From Undaria pinnatifida (taxonomy: Eukaryota > Sar > Phaeophyceae > Laminariales > Alariaceae): 64,000 nt of DNA. The translations under genes were made by a program, and so were the position numbers. This document shows positions 31,290 through 42,631 of this stretch, in pieces. The stretch spans positions 2,901,710 to 2,965,709 of the forward strand of contig JABAKD010000014.1 in assembly GCA_012845835.1 (NCBI GenBank), given 5' to 3'. A model generated the notes under the pieces. It was not told the origin of the DNA, ran no database searches, and worked only from the letters and a program-made list of their open reading frames with translations. Numbering within the stretch: the stretch's first letter is position 1; each line of letters opens with the position of its first letter.

Positions 31290-32330
31290 AAGCTATGTTT
31301 TGTAGGGTTTGCGGATTCCAGGCAAGGGTATGGGAGTCATAGAACTTCCAGAAGTTTCGGGTACGGGTATGGAAGTGTTGCAGAACTCACAAAAGTTCCG
31401 GGTATTGTGGCACGGGCATACAGAACTCACAGAAGTCCCAGGCGGGTACAAAAACATCTGCAAAGAATGCTGTATCCGTACCCCGGGTAATATCGGACGG
31501 GTCGTACAGAACTCACAGAAGTTCCGGGTACGGGTATGAAAGTCTTTCAGAACTTCCAGAAGTTCCGGGTACAGGTATGAAAGCCTTACAGAACTTCCAG
31601 AAATTCTGGGTATTGTGGCACGGGCGTACAGAACTTACAGAGGTCCGGGCAGGTATGAAATTCTGTACCCGTACCCCGGGTATTTGTGGCATTGGCGTAC
31701 AGAGCTTCCAGAAGTTCCGGGTACGTGTATTAATATCCTGCCACAGAACTTACAGAAGTTCCGGGTACGGGTAAAACCCAGGTAACTACCCGACCTCGGG
31801 GAAGGAGTTCAATTTAAATTGGAGGATTCCATCGAGCTTGCATGGCATGCTCTCACTGCGCCAACGCCCCCGAGGCAATCCGTCGTAGCTTTGAGAGCTA
31901 TCGATAACCACCACCGAGGAGATGAATCGTGAACCTCAACGAGTGCCGACCGGGGCAACAGCTGCACTCACGTCTACTACTGCTACTGTTGTTCTGTAGC
32001 ATAGATCATACCACAGCGTACCCCCGCTGTGGCGCCTCAAAAAAAAAAATGGCAGTCGCAAGCCCAATTTTTCCACTAGCTCGATAAGTCAAGTGCCACG
32101 ACAAAGAAGCGAAGCCACCGAAAAGACGAGAGGATAGTTCAAAACGTCGATGATGGCGAGATCTGCATTATTCCGATCGGAAAATACATTGACAATACGC
32201 AATACGTGGTTTCCCGATAGAAGGAAAAAAATCGTATGTTTTCATCAAATCGAATCGAATTCAATTCGATTAATAAAATAGAATATTTTCGATTGAAAAG
32301 TGTCCTTCGGTTTGTGTACTGACAAACCAT
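31290..32330 (-). repeat. Family L element 3, inverted relative to element 2
   Basis: Minisatellite units (31310-31770: 'cagaacttccagaagttccg', 'ggtacgggtatgaaagt') are followed by the conserved segment (31790-32330: 'cgtgaacctcaacgag', 'ccggggcaacagctg', 'caagtgccacgacaaag', 'caatacgtggtttcccg'). The whole is a reverse complement of 23760-24790 with substantial divergence. Confidence 0.85.
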
Positions 32331-32788
32331 GACGACATCCTAGTGCATAATACACACATCTGCAGGGCCACCACATCTTCGACGACATACAAATACGTGC
32401 GTACCGTCTGCATGATCGCCTCTGAACCTGTGCCGAGCGAAGTAACATAGGCCGAACGAAGAAGGCACGTAACTGAGCGTGGGCACATCAAGCGTCCTTT
32501 TAAAACATTTAAGCCCGTGTACTGATTGGCACTTCTTTCCCCCCTCGGTTCGTTGGCGGTGGCACTACACAACCACATCACCATGCTTGCTGTGTTTGCA
32601 ATATGTATCTCTGTCTTATTATGATGATGACCTCACAGAGTCGCACATCGGCAAGGTTATTGATTACGCTTGTGTAAATGGGTGGAATATCACTTTAGCG
32701 TGCATCAAGATCGCACACCTACCTGTTGAATATTAATTATCATATCTGGCACGCCTTTTTGATCGTGATGGTAAATTTAGAAAAATGA
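32331..32788. other. Unassigned sequence
   Basis: No supported gene or repeat. Confidence 0.4.
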
Positions 32789-32789
32789 A

Positions 32790-33730
32790 AATATATTAAA
32801 AAAATTAAAATACACTCCAGCTGTGAGATCGAAGATTTCGTCGAAACTCATCTTTGCAAGCTGTGTGTGATACTCCGATCGCGCGCATTACGAGTTGTGT
32901 GTCCTCATTAAGGATATAGGTCGGCGACTCCCCTTACAGCTACAGTGTAGCTATCAGGGTCAACAGGATGATTTTAGTCAGTCTGTGCGCGGAAACTATA
33001 AAACCCGTTTCTGAGGGGGACAAAATCTGACAGCTGTGAAGGGAAAGGGGGGGCCTGGTTTTGATCAAAAGCGAGCGGGTTTGGAGGGGGGCGGGGGGGA
33101 GGGGGGGGGGGAAGGGGAAATTTGTGCATGTAAGCTATAAATCCTTTCGAGGGGATAAATCTGACGGTTTTGGCACCAGTATATTATTGGGGGCGGGGGG
33201 GGGGGTTGGGGCGGGGGGGGGGGGGGGGGCAGCTCGATATGTGCCTGGAAACTATACATTATTTCGAGGGGATAAATGTGACATTTTTGGAAATAATACA
33301 ATAGTTTATCGTGTATATCCTGGGGTAAATCGTACAATCAGTGAGTAAAGAGAGGGTGGAGTGTTCGAGCGGGTGGGGTTGGGTTGGGTTGGGGGGGGAA
33401 GGGTGGGGGGTGGGGGCGGGGGTGGGGTGTGGGGGGGGGGGGGGGGGGAGGGCTTTAGGTGAGGGGTTTGTTATACGTGTGGTGCTAGGTCTAGGCGAAG
33501 GTGCGGGTGATGGGGAAGAAGGGGGCGTTCGAGGCGGGGGGGGGGGGGGGGGGGGGGGGGGGAAGGAACACAGCGGCATGGATAGCTCTCGAAAGATAAT
33601 GAGGTGATATCCTGTGCGTGAAGTGTTTATTAATGTGGCGGATCTCGATATTTGGTGGGGCGTTTGAGTAAGGGAGAGCAAGAGGGGGGGGGGGGGGGGG
33701 AATATATATTTAGCAGCAAAAATATTTCCC
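32790..33730 (+). repeat. Interspersed family A, long copy
   Basis: Complete order: terminus 'aattaaaatacactccagct', 'aggtcggcgactcccctt', three modules separated by long G runs, 'gtggtgctaggtctaggcga', then 'gctctcgaaagataatgagg' and 'cgatatttggtggggcgttt'. It ends after a G run near 33705. Tail-to-tail with the following minus-strand copy. Confidence 0.87.
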
Positions 33731-34399
33731 AAATTTCCCACACAAGTCGCTATCAAATACCAGGTAGTCATCATGGTGATACTACATGGTCGCATATGTC
33801 GAATGTTCCATTGGAATGTTCTATCTTACGGCCAACTACCCGACCCATGTATGATAACACACCCCGACCCATGTATGCCACAGTAGTTTTAATATTTTGA
33901 TATCATCCACCTCCGTCCCCCGCCACCATCACCATCACCACACATACCCCTTCCCCCACGCACACAACCCCCCCCTCCCCCGCCGCCTCACCCACGATCA
34001 AAACTGATAGAGTAATGAACACTACCAGACAGGTCGTATCACCTCATTACCTATCCAGCCAGCCATGTCGTAGCTGCAGTTCATTTATTTCCCCCCCCCC
34101 GCGCCCCGCCACCCACACCATCGCCTAGACCTAGCACGTATAGTAAGTCCCCACCATTTATACATTTATGCGGCCTCAAGCGCTTGGAATCCCTCCCCCC
34201 CCCCCGCCCCCCCATTATTTTTGTTCTTCCCCGCCGCCCTACCTAAGATCAAAATCTACCAGAGTAGTAAACACTACCAGACAGGTGATATCACCTCATT
34301 ACCTTTCTAGTCATCCATACCGTAGCTCTAAATACCCCCGCCCCCCGCCCCCTCCTTCCCTGCCACCTGCACCATCGCCTAGACCTGGCACCACACATA

Positions 34400-35793
34400 C
34401 TTCCTCTGTCCCAAAAGTAAACTACGTTATGGGTGTCAGAGCGTATCTCGCTGATCGACGCGCCCATGACGTTATATTTAGGTTCGCTGAAAAGCTCTAG
34501 ATACGTAGATGGTCATGGAAAAAAAAGAAAAAAAAATCGGACTCTAACTTTTTGAGAATTCGCGGGTCACAAATGGGAATATTTTGGGAATATTTTGGGA
34601 ATATTTTGAGAATATTTCGAGAATAATTTTGAGAATATTTTGAGATTGTTAGGGTTTGAACCCCCACTAGTGACTACTGTCCATCACAACACAACCGCCC
34701 CACAACGATGGAAAATGACATCCAGACACCCCCACGGAGTAAACGGGGCGCGGATCTACCAGTGGGCCGCCGTTACGCCATGGCGGTGGAGATAGCGCTG
34801 TTCATTCCCTCCGGTAAAATTCTGATGCCAAGAGGCGTTTCAGGCCCCATGGCGGAGCAGTACGGTGTTGGTTCTGAGTACCCCAGACAACATTGGGCCG
34901 CGAGTGCAAAGCTCAGATCGAGGAAACCGGGGAGCTCGGCCTCTCAAACAAACGTCGTAGTGGGCGGCCGTCACTCCTTATCCCAACCAAATCCGCCGCG
35001 CTACGGAAGATCCACAAGGAGAATCGGTCATTTGCGGTCGGGCACGTGTCCGACCAGCTGAAAGAGATCGGGCTAGAGTGCGGTTCGTCGACGGTGGCGA
35101 GGTGGTTCGACGAAGAGGGGGTGCAAAAGGTGGCTCGCCGCATCAAGCCATCCCTTTCTGAGGCCCAGAAGAAGCGCCGGATCGATTTCATCTGCGATCA
35201 GGTGGACGAGACGGCCGGGGACTACCTGAACATGGCAAACGTCATCCACCTGGACGAGAGCTGGCTTCTTCGCGTCTCTTGAGTCAAGGGTGTGGGGGAT
35301 GAACGCCAGTTCGATAGACGAGTTGGTAGAGACCATCCTCCAGCAGTACGAGGAGTACGCCGGCGAGACTTTAGAACGGGTGTGGCAAAGCCTTTTCAAG
35401 GTTTACACCAAACACTCCGTAAGATGGGCGATAACGACTTAAAAGTAGAGCGTACCGGAGTGAGAAATCGGCATAGGGCGGGAACGCTGGAAAGGGTGGT
35501 AAAATATTGTCAGAAGACCTTCAGTAAGGCCTGGGACTATCTAGCATCAAGCCCCAGCGACGGCGAGGACGACTAAGTTTTTTTGTTTTTTCCGTCACTT
35601 TTTAGCCCCCAGAAAAGGGAAAAATACGGCCATTTTTAGGCGGACTTTTTTTTTTCGGCCGTTCACGCCAAAAAAAAAAAACGGGCTTCAACTCCAAAAA
35701 CAACAAAGATTAAAAAAAAATTGCCGCCTACGGCATCGGACACGGTCAAGAGTCCTTGTGATCATAACGTAGTCTACTTTTGGGACAGAGAAG
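34400..35793 (+). mobile_element. Tc1/mariner-like transposon, internally deleted
   Basis: 1394 bp with ~32-bp terminal inverted repeats (CTTCCTCTGTCCCAAAAGTA at the left; one base shorter at the right) and TA at 34398-34399 and 35794-35795. The outer sequence resembles plant mariner/Stowaway ends. The flanks rejoin into a family A stretch that is intact at 34126-34190, confirming a TA insertion. Carries the transposase relic at 34708-35576. Confidence 0.9.
34708..35576 (+). pseudogene. Mariner-type transposase, frameshifted and missing its middle
   Basis: The start at ATG 34708 (MENDIQTPPRSKRG) leads into one frame; the protein then continues in another from about 34910. A helix-turn-helix region follows (RRSGRPSLL, ALRKIHKENRSFAVGHVS, STVARWFDEEGVQKV), then KPSLSEAQKKRRIDF and the first catalytic Asp motif VIHLDESW near 35252-35275. 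A stop follows at once. The frame resumes at about 35300 with the C-terminal part (SSIDELVETILQQYEEY, ETLERVWQSLFKV) and, after another shift, GDNDLKVERTGVRNRHRAGT to a stop. The middle of the DDE/D domain, with the second and third acidic residues, is gone, so it cannot be active. Confidence 0.88.
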
Positions 35794-36394
35794 TACAGTA
35801 AGTTCCTACCAAGTATACATTTGTGCGACCTGAAGCGGTTGTAACCCCCCCCCCCCCCCCGTTCGAACATTCCGCCCTCTCCTCACCAGTCGTACGACTT
35901 ACAGGATGTACATGGTAAGCGGATGCATTCCTTCCACAACCGTCAGATTTTTCCCTGTAAAAGGATCTATAGTTTCCGCGCACAGATTGAGTTGCCCCCC
36001 CCCCCCTCCGCCCTCTTTTTCGCCCCCGGCCCCCAGTTTTTGCTCTTGTTTTTTTAACTCCGCCCTCCCCTCACCGGTCATAACGACTTACAGGATATGC
36101 TTGATAAACTGATGCATTTCCTGCCACAGCTATACCTATCAGATTTGTCTCCCTCAACAACGGGTTATATAGTTTCCGCACACAGATTGATTAACACCAC
36201 CCTGTTGACCCTGGTACAAGCTACAATGCTGTAGTTCCAAGGGGAGTCGCCGACCTATATCTTTAATGAGGACACACATCCCTTAATACGCGCGACCGGC
36301 GTATCACACACAGCTTGCAAAGATGAGTTTCGACGAAAGCTTCGATCTCACAGCTAGAGTGCATCTTTATTTTTATAATAATAACTAAACCTGA

Positions 36395-36790
36395 ATTAAT
36401 ACAGAGCTCCCGGGGTTTTGTAACAAAGGTATACCCGTACCCCGAGTATAATGCCACAGTCTTACAGGAGTCACAGATGTTCCGGGTAAGGGTATGGGAT
36501 CTCACAGAACTTCCGGAACTTCCGGGTACGGGTACAGAAGTCTTACAGAGTGTTCCCAGAAGTTCCGGGTATTGTGGCACGGGCGTACAGGCCTCACAGA
36601 AGTTCCGAGCGGGTACAAAACATGCTGTAGCCGTACCCCGGGTATTGTAGCCATGGGCGTACGGAACTTCCAGAACTTCCGGGTACGGGTATGAGTGTCC
36701 TACAGAACTTGCAGAAGTTCTTTGTAGGGTAGTACCCAGGGTGAATACCCCGGGTATAATTTGTACGTACCCTACAGAACACAACCTTGG
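36395..36790 (-). repeat. Family L minisatellite block 4
   Basis: ~40-bp units as in the other L blocks, reverse orientation to blocks 1 and 2, ending 'accctacagaacacaacctt' at 36787, the inverse of the block 1 edge. Confidence 0.88.
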
Positions 36791-36799
36791 GAAAATACA

Positions 36800-37150
36800 C
36801 CTACGACCCGTATGAGTATGTACTTCGACTCGACGAGCCGCCTGTTGCTGAGTCTCGGCGTCTTGAAAGTTTGACTTTGTGCTCTCATTTCGTTGGTATA
36901 CTTCCGTGCGGCCGGCGCCTGCTGCACCGTCGAGCTCCTGTGCATCTTAAAGCGCACGAGGCGCATTGCAAGATGCGCGAGAGGTCGAGGTTGCAGGCAT
37001 TCACAGCATGGAAGTCTACGAACGAGATGCCAACACGTAGTCAGCAGCTTTTATCGCCGCCGAAGCGCCGTCAACAAGCGCCTTGTCGAGTCGACACGTT
37101 CTTCTTTCCAGAGAGATACGTACAAATTCCGTCGACACATTTAAGAGACA
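36800..37150. repeat. Family N inverted pair
   Basis: 36800-36955 and 36965-37120 are diverged inverted copies meeting at 'gcatcttaaagcgcacgagg' / 'gcgcattgcaagatgcgcga'. Translation away from the centre in both arms gives related strings (KMRERSRLQAF..., STNEM..., RLVES). Relatives lie at 38.66-38.83 and 44.18-44.45 kb. Confidence 0.7.
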
Positions 37151-37164
37151 GAGAGCGTCTTCGT

Positions 37165-37315
37165 ATATAGTAGTGGTCCCTCTATAGCGCAGGTATGTGC
37201 ACTATAGAGGGAATCACAGGCACTATAGCGGCAACCGACACTACTCTGCATATTGTCTCTACTTGTTGTTCCCATCTGTGCCAAGTGATTTCGCAGGTAT
37301 TACAGCGGGCAACCG
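37165..37315 (+). repeat. Family P segment with a hairpin
   Basis: 'ccctctatag' (37178-37187) pairs with 'ctatagaggg' (37202-37211) over a 14-base loop. The region then has 'gcactatagcggcaaccg' and 'gtgccaagtgatttcgcagg'. It is matched inverted at 57170-57350 and loosely at 38.0-38.6 kb. Confidence 0.7.
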
Positions 37316-37317
37316 GC

Positions 37318-37386
37318 ATTTGTTGTTCTCACATTAACTCGAATAATCAGTCAAGTCCGTGGTCACAGGAGAGGCGCCAGTCACTA
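37318..37386 (+). repeat. Isolated family B terminus
   Basis: 'tgttgttctcacattaactc' plus 'caagtccgtggtcacagga' and 'ccagtcact', then it stops and a SINE follows. Confidence 0.8.
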
Positions 37387-37655
37387 TTTTTGTTTTTCTT
37401 CAACCCTTCTATTATCCTTGCACTACTCTTCTCGCGTTCCCTCCCAGTAGTAACTCAGATCCGGGGTCTCACGTTGGGTCCTCCTCCCCCCTCCCCAGCC
37501 CTCCTTCCCCCTCCCCACTACGTACGGTACGTGCCTTCTTTTTATCGCGAGAAGAATTCAGCATTTTCTTCCCTCGTCGACTCGCATCGAATTGTGCCTA
37601 CCCACGCTGCTATTAATAGGCGCTCTCAACAGGTGATCCTTTTTTTGAATTTTTG
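37387..37655 (-). mobile_element. Family D SINE, 5'-truncated
   Basis: The body matches the copies at 30.5 and 60.5 kb, but the tRNA-like head is missing. Abuts the family B terminus. Confidence 0.85.
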
Positions 37656-38640
37656 CTGAAGCAAGTCATGCATCCGCCAAAAGCTACAAAAAAATGGCAT
37701 CGGAAGTCAGCCTACAGAGGGATCACTACGATGTAATGATAGTCGATTAAAATCACATCAACGCAACGCAACAAACAGCAGTAGTAGTATCGTTTAGCGG
37801 TACACAGAAGCAGCAGCTTGTTGGTTTTACATCAGCTGCTGAGTGTTGTTTTGGTCGCTTAGAGAAGTGAAAAAATACTTGAAATTTGGGTGGTCACTGT
37901 TGCATGTTGGCATGTACTCCTGTATACTTCACTACCTCGGATACACACCTCGGAGTGCACAGCAGCAGTACCACCTCAGAGTTCACCCAAGTACAGCAGT
38001 GGTCCTTCTGTAGCGTCGGCATGTGCCAGCCGGAACTACCGACGTTATAGCGGCAACCGGCACTACCCCGCATACCGCCACTTACTATTGTTTCCATCGG
38101 TTGAAAGCAATCTCACAGGCACTGTAGAGGGACCACTACTGTACCTCAGAGTACGCGCCCCAGTACCTCAGAGTGCACCCCCGTACAAAAGCATCAGGTA
38201 TACCCTTTGTTTCTACACAACGACATACAGCGCACCTACGGTCCGTACGAGTGCTTCGACTCGATAATCAAAATACTTGAGTTTGGAGTGTCACTCTTTG
38301 ATGGTAACGCGTACCATATACCTGGGTACCGCACACCCCAAATCCTCAGAGTAGAGTACACCCAGTAGGTAGCTCCTTGAAGTACACCGCAGTACCCGAG
38401 AGTACACCCCAGCACAGTGGGAGGCTCTCGATAATGCCGGTAAGTGCCAGCCCAATATACCGGCATTGTTCAGGGTACTGGCACTATTGGGGACAGGGTT
38501 ACTATGTAGAGTTGCAGTCGTGCCGAGCGACTTTACCCGCACTATAGAGAGCAGTGGCACTATTCACCCGGCACTGTCGGTAGCCCCCCACTGTACCTCA
38601 AGAGTACTCCCCAGTATCTCAGAGTACACCCCAGCACCAG
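37656..38640. repeat. Degenerate family P sequence and unassigned flank
   Basis: From about 37975 short words such as 'gtacctcagagtacacccc' and 'cggcaaccggcactac' recur irregularly. 37656-37975 shows nothing beyond a weak match to 31.1 kb. Confidence 0.55.
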
Positions 38641-38965
38641 GTGAACCGTTGTTCTCACCCAACGGCATACAGCACATCAACGATGGCCCGTACAAGTTCT
38701 TCGACTCGATCGGCCGCCTGTTGCTGAGCTTTGGCATCGTAACACGCTTGGTTTGTGCTCGCATTTCGTTTGTGGAGTTCCGTGTTGCGAACGCCCGTAC
38801 CCACGAGCTCTCGCACATCTTGTGTTGTTGTTGTTGTTGTTGTTGTTGTTGCTGTTGCTGCTGCTGTTGCTGTTATTGTTGTTGCCGCTGTAGAATGGTC
38901 CCCACGTTTCGGGGACAAAATAGTTGAAATTGGAGTGGGACCACACAAATGTCATGCATGTTGCA
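38640..38965 (+). repeat. Family N copy plus (TTG)n microsatellite
   Basis: 38660-38820 matches the left arm of the 36.8-kb inverted pair ('gttcttcgactcgatcggcc', 'cgcctgttgctgagctttgg'). A (TTG)n/(CTG)n run follows at 38823-38890. Confidence 0.75.
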
Positions 38966-39330
38966 GCGGAAACCTTTCACACGTCGGATAGATCAGACGG
39001 ATCATCGCTCCCCACTTGATGGTCTACTTTAGATCTTCCAGGGGATATCTGTATGGTCTAGCTCATGTTACCGGGTGGGAGCCGTATGACCTGCATGGTT
39101 CGACACTTTTTTCCCGGGTTGGATATGTACTCTATGTTTACTGGCCTTGCAGAATCTCATGACGGCAGCTACAGGACCTAAGGCCCGTTTCTAACGAACA
39201 CAAATAGGAATCGTGACGAAAAAACATTATTTTTTCGCGAATCGTGATATTTGTCGAAAATCCGGACTTTTGAATCGTTGTGACATTTTAATATACATAT
39301 ACTCGGAGTATATAAGATTATTCTTTTTTT
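38966..39330. other. Unassigned sequence
   Basis: No supported gene. 'cgtgacgaaaaaac' and 'gttgtgacattttaat' echo 43.97-44.06 kb. Confidence 0.4.
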
Positions 39331-40390
39331 CAGGGATTCGGTCAGGAGTTTTTTTCCGTCTCGGACTAAGTATTCGATGCGCGGAACTGGAATCCTCGGT
39401 CAAATAGCTTCGTTCGAGCGCCGGCTTCGGGGGGCGGCTCCAACGCCCCTCGCCCTGCCGTGTCCGTTCCGCACATCGACATGAACGCGGACGGATGCCG
39501 AGCGATAAAATCGAGAAGTTGAAAATACCGCATGTCGAGGAGGAATTCGGGAGATTTTGGTTGTACCTCGATGTCTGCAGCGCCTGGATGATTTACAAAA
39601 TTGGCATCATTTCCAAACGGTAGTTACTAATGTTTGGAATTTTGAGATGGCATACTCTCGAGCGTTTGTTTTGCTTGACGTCTGCAGGGCAGGAGCATGT
39701 GTTTGTTTTGCTTGACGTCTGCGGGCTTGAACGAATGAAACACGTGAACGTCGTCGGGGGACGGCTCCAACGCCCCTTGCCATTCCTTATCCGTTGGGCA
39801 CCTCGACGTGAACGCGGATGGATGCTGAGCGAGACAAGGGAGAAGTTGCAAAAATATTTATTTTGAGGAGGGAGGAGGTAATCTTGCGACTTCGGTTGTA
39901 TCTTATAATAACGTCTGCAGCGTCTGGATAATTTCCAAAACTGGCATCATTTCCAGACAGTGGGTAGTTGCTAAAGTTTTGAATTTTGCGGTGGTATTCT
40001 CTCGAGCGTTTGTTTTGCTTGACGTCTGGACGGCTTGAGCGTTTGTTTGTTTTGATTGACGTATGCAGGGCTTGAACGAATGAAACACGTAAAAGTCTTC
40101 GGGGGGCGGCTCCGACCTCCCTCGCCGTTCCTTATCCGTTGGGCACCTCGACGTGAACGCGGATAGATGCTGAGCCAGACAAGGGAGAATTTTCAAAAAT
40201 ATTGTACTGTGATGAGGTAATCTTGCGACTTCGGCTGTATCTTGTGAAAACGTCTGCAGCGTCTGGATAATTTCTAAAATTGGCATTATTTCCAAACGGT
40301 AGGTAGTTGCTAAAGTTTTGAATTTTGCGGTGGTATACTCTCGAGCGTTTGTTTTGCTTGACGTCTGCAGGGCTTGAGCGCGTGTCATCA
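39331..40390 (+). repeat. Family I tandem array, ~3 units of ~330-345 bp
   Basis: Units share 'ggcggctccaacgccc', 'cctcgacgtgaacgcgga', 'gcgagacaagggagaa', 'aatcttgcgacttcggttgt', 'acgtctgcagcgtctggata', 'ggcatcatttccaaacgg', 'gaattttgcggtggtatact' and 'gcgtttgttttgcttgacgt'. Unit boundaries lie near 39727 and 40072. Minus-strand frames of up to 162 codons run through the repeat without a recognised domain. Confidence 0.85.
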
Positions 40391-41045
40391 TACCAGTAAA
40401 AGTAGATCGCTCTAACTCACCTTTTTATATTATTGCGTGTGGTGCTGTTGAAATGTTTCTGATTTCGAGCGTGCTTGGTCTGCACGACAACCTGATATAC
40501 GCTCAAAATCGTCAGCAGGAGTTGTACTAGTGAAGAAGGTGTATAGCTTCGTCGGGTGAATACGCACATAATAAAATAATATCTGAAATAATATATAGGA
40601 TACGCGCCAACAACAACGTGCAACAACGACGGACAACCTACGAAAAAGAAATACACAAATAACGCGTGAGCGATGACGTGCTTTTCGTAGACGAATGTGT
40701 ATACTACGACATCTGCGAAAGGTTCCCTACGGCCGGCAACGAAGGCGGGGATACAACTTTGTTTAGGAAGCAAAATTAGACGGACAACCTCCACAAACGA
40801 ATGAAAAATTCCAGGATAACGTACATGATGCAAATGATCATTGCGACCACGTAAATATTTGCAAGCTTAGTTGGTAGGCTTCGACCCAATAGGCCAAGGT
40901 TTTTTGCGCGACCTATTACCCAAGTAACTAGCCAAACTGCGGTTGTTTTGCTTGGCGTCTGCAGGGCTTGAACTAATAAAACACGGGAAAGTGCAAGTGG
41001 TTTGAAGAATGCGATCCAAAAAGATTAGAAAGGCTGCAAGACGAA
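40391..41045 (+). repeat. Family K fragments with unassigned insert
   Basis: 40430-40515 and 40865-41035 match the 62-64 kb array ('cgtgcttggtctgcacg', 'aacctgatatacgctc', 'gcgcgacctatta', 'agattagaaaggctgcaaga'). 40520-40860 between them is unassigned. Confidence 0.7.
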
Positions 41046-41300
41046 AAAATCTCGGCCTCAGTGTGCGATTCGCGGAACTGGAATTCTCGGTCGAATAGCT
41101 TCGTTCGAGCGCCGTCTTCGTCGGGCGGCTCCAACGTCCCGCCCTGACGTATCCGTTCCAAACCTCAACGTGAACAAGGATAGACGCCGAGCGAGTCAAG
41201 CGAGAAGTGCGCGTTATTTTTGAATTTTGGCGGTATACGCCCGAGCTTTTCTCTTGGCATATGCAGGGCTTGAACGAATAAATAAGGGACAGCATTTCCA
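41046..41300 (+). repeat. Family I single unit
   Basis: 'attcgcggaactggaattct', 'cttcgttcgagcgccgtctt', 'aacctcaacgtgaac', 'ttttggcggtatacg'. Directly joined to family K as in the 61.7-64 kb region. Confidence 0.8.
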
Positions 41301-41369
41301 AACTGGCATCTAAATTACTTCCCGACGATGCTTTTTTCATGGCCGCCTCCAAGCGCACGCCCTATCGTA

Positions 41370-41790
41370 GCTACTACTGCTGTGTGTCGTTTCCTTTCGG
41401 CTCCGTGGGTATAGTGCTATTTAACCAACGAAGGATGTGTCGTGAGTACGATTCTCACCCAGGTCATATTTGGTTATCAGGAGCGTGCGCGCTGGAGACG
41501 TTGTAAATGGTTATGATAGTTGTTAGTGATATTCTGAGTACAACTAACTGTAGTACGTGGAAAGGGGATAGCTCCGGAAATCGCTCTTACGAAGTCGGTG
41601 ATAATTAATTAACGAGCTGCAAAACATATTTGGTTGTTTTTTTGCATAAGCCACTCACGTGAGTGTTACTGAGTCAAGTGACAGCAGTGAGTAGTGCTAT
41701 GTGTCGTGCGTTCGATTCTTACCGACTTCATGTTTGTCTTTTTTAAGCGTGCGCGCTGACGAGATTATTAATGTTTTTTTTGGTAGTTTA
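41370..41790 (+). repeat. Two diverged tRNA-like B-box segments
   Basis: Near 41390-41470, 'ccgtgggtatagtgcta' is followed by 'cgtgagtacgattctcac'. Near 41685-41760, 'gtgagtagtgcta' is followed by 'cgtgcgttcgattcttac'. Both continue to 'gcgtgcgcgctg'. They look like two relics of one tRNA-derived SINE. No intact tRNA fold. Confidence 0.55.
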
Positions 41791-41794
41791 GCAT

Positions 41795-41928
41795 ATATAT
41801 TATAAAAATTAAAATACACTCGAGCTGTGAGATCGAATATTTTGTCGAAACTCATCTTTGCAAGCTGTGTGTGATACTCCGATCGCGCGTATTACGGGTT
41901 GTGTGTCCTCATTAAGGATATATGTAGT
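41795..41928 (+). repeat. Family A leading segment, truncated
   Basis: 'ttaaaatacactcgagctgt' through 'gtcctcattaaggatatatg', where it breaks into the hairpin that follows. Confidence 0.85.
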
Positions 41929-41986
41929 AGCACTACCCACTGAGCTACTGAGTCAAGTGGTTTAGTATAGCTCAGTGGGCAGTGCT
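41929..41986. other. Hairpin made of inverted tRNA A-box sequence
   Basis: A 19-nt arm (41929-41947) pairs with 41968-41986 with a single G-U type mismatch over a 20-nt loop. The right arm reads TAGCTCAGTGGGCAGTGCT, a textbook tRNA D-arm/A box. Confidence 0.8.
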
Positions 41987-41989
41987 GTA

Positions 41990-42630
41990 GCATTTCTCGG
42001 TCAAATCACTTTGTTCGATGGCCGCCGTCCAAGCGAGAAGCGCGCAAACTTTTGTATTTTGAACGGTATTCTCCAGTTATTCTTCGGATTTTGATGTATG
42101 GAGAGGTTGATAAAATAAACTTGGCAAGACATTACTTCCAAATTGGCATCATGTTTTGTGCCAAAAAAATAACAATATTACTGTAATAAATCCCCATGGT
42201 ACTGCGGTAGGGATCATAGTAGTGCATTTGTTTATTGAATTTCGGTAGGTACACGTACATACATGGATATAGACGTGGCAAGCGCACGCATGACTAAAAC
42301 GAGGATGAGGTAGTAGCAATTACGATTACTGTGCCAGGAAAAGCCACCCAGCAGCATTGCGAGTAGCTGCGTTCCCGGGGCCTCGAGGGTTGTATTATAT
42401 ATATAAGTTTCTCCTCCTGTTGTTAAGCTGCGCCACACGAAGGTGGTGGTGAGTAGACAGTAGGATGGCGTGCTTTGTTGTTGCTGTGGTCCCTGACTCC
42501 GTTGCTGTGATCGTTTGCCGGTCAAATGCAAGCGTTCGTGTGTTGGTACGTAACGGACAAACAAGTTTGTGTTGCTTCGTACTTGACGTGCTCCTTGTTG
42601 CTGCTGATTGTTGATTGATCATTTCTTCTA
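41990..42630. other. Unassigned sequence
   Basis: A diverged family I scrap lies at 41990-42140 ('tttctcggtcaaatc', 'attggcatcat'). Nothing else supported. Confidence 0.4.
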
Positions 42631-42631
42631 G

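Larger units (their letters stand above)
33901..36385 (-). repeat. Interspersed family A, longest copy, with nested mariner
   Basis: Minus-strand copy ending at 36385. The 3' part is partly duplicated: 'tatcacctcattacct' near 34038 and 34291, and 'ccatcgcctagacct' near 34120 and 34372. Positions 34400-35793 are a separate inserted transposon, so the A copy itself is about 1.1 kb. Confidence 0.85.

Noticed and set aside
39903..40391. 162-codon minus-strand frame and relatives at 40867, 58311, 61691
   Set aside because: Frame follows the family I tandem repeat and is broken differently in each copy; no recognised domain.
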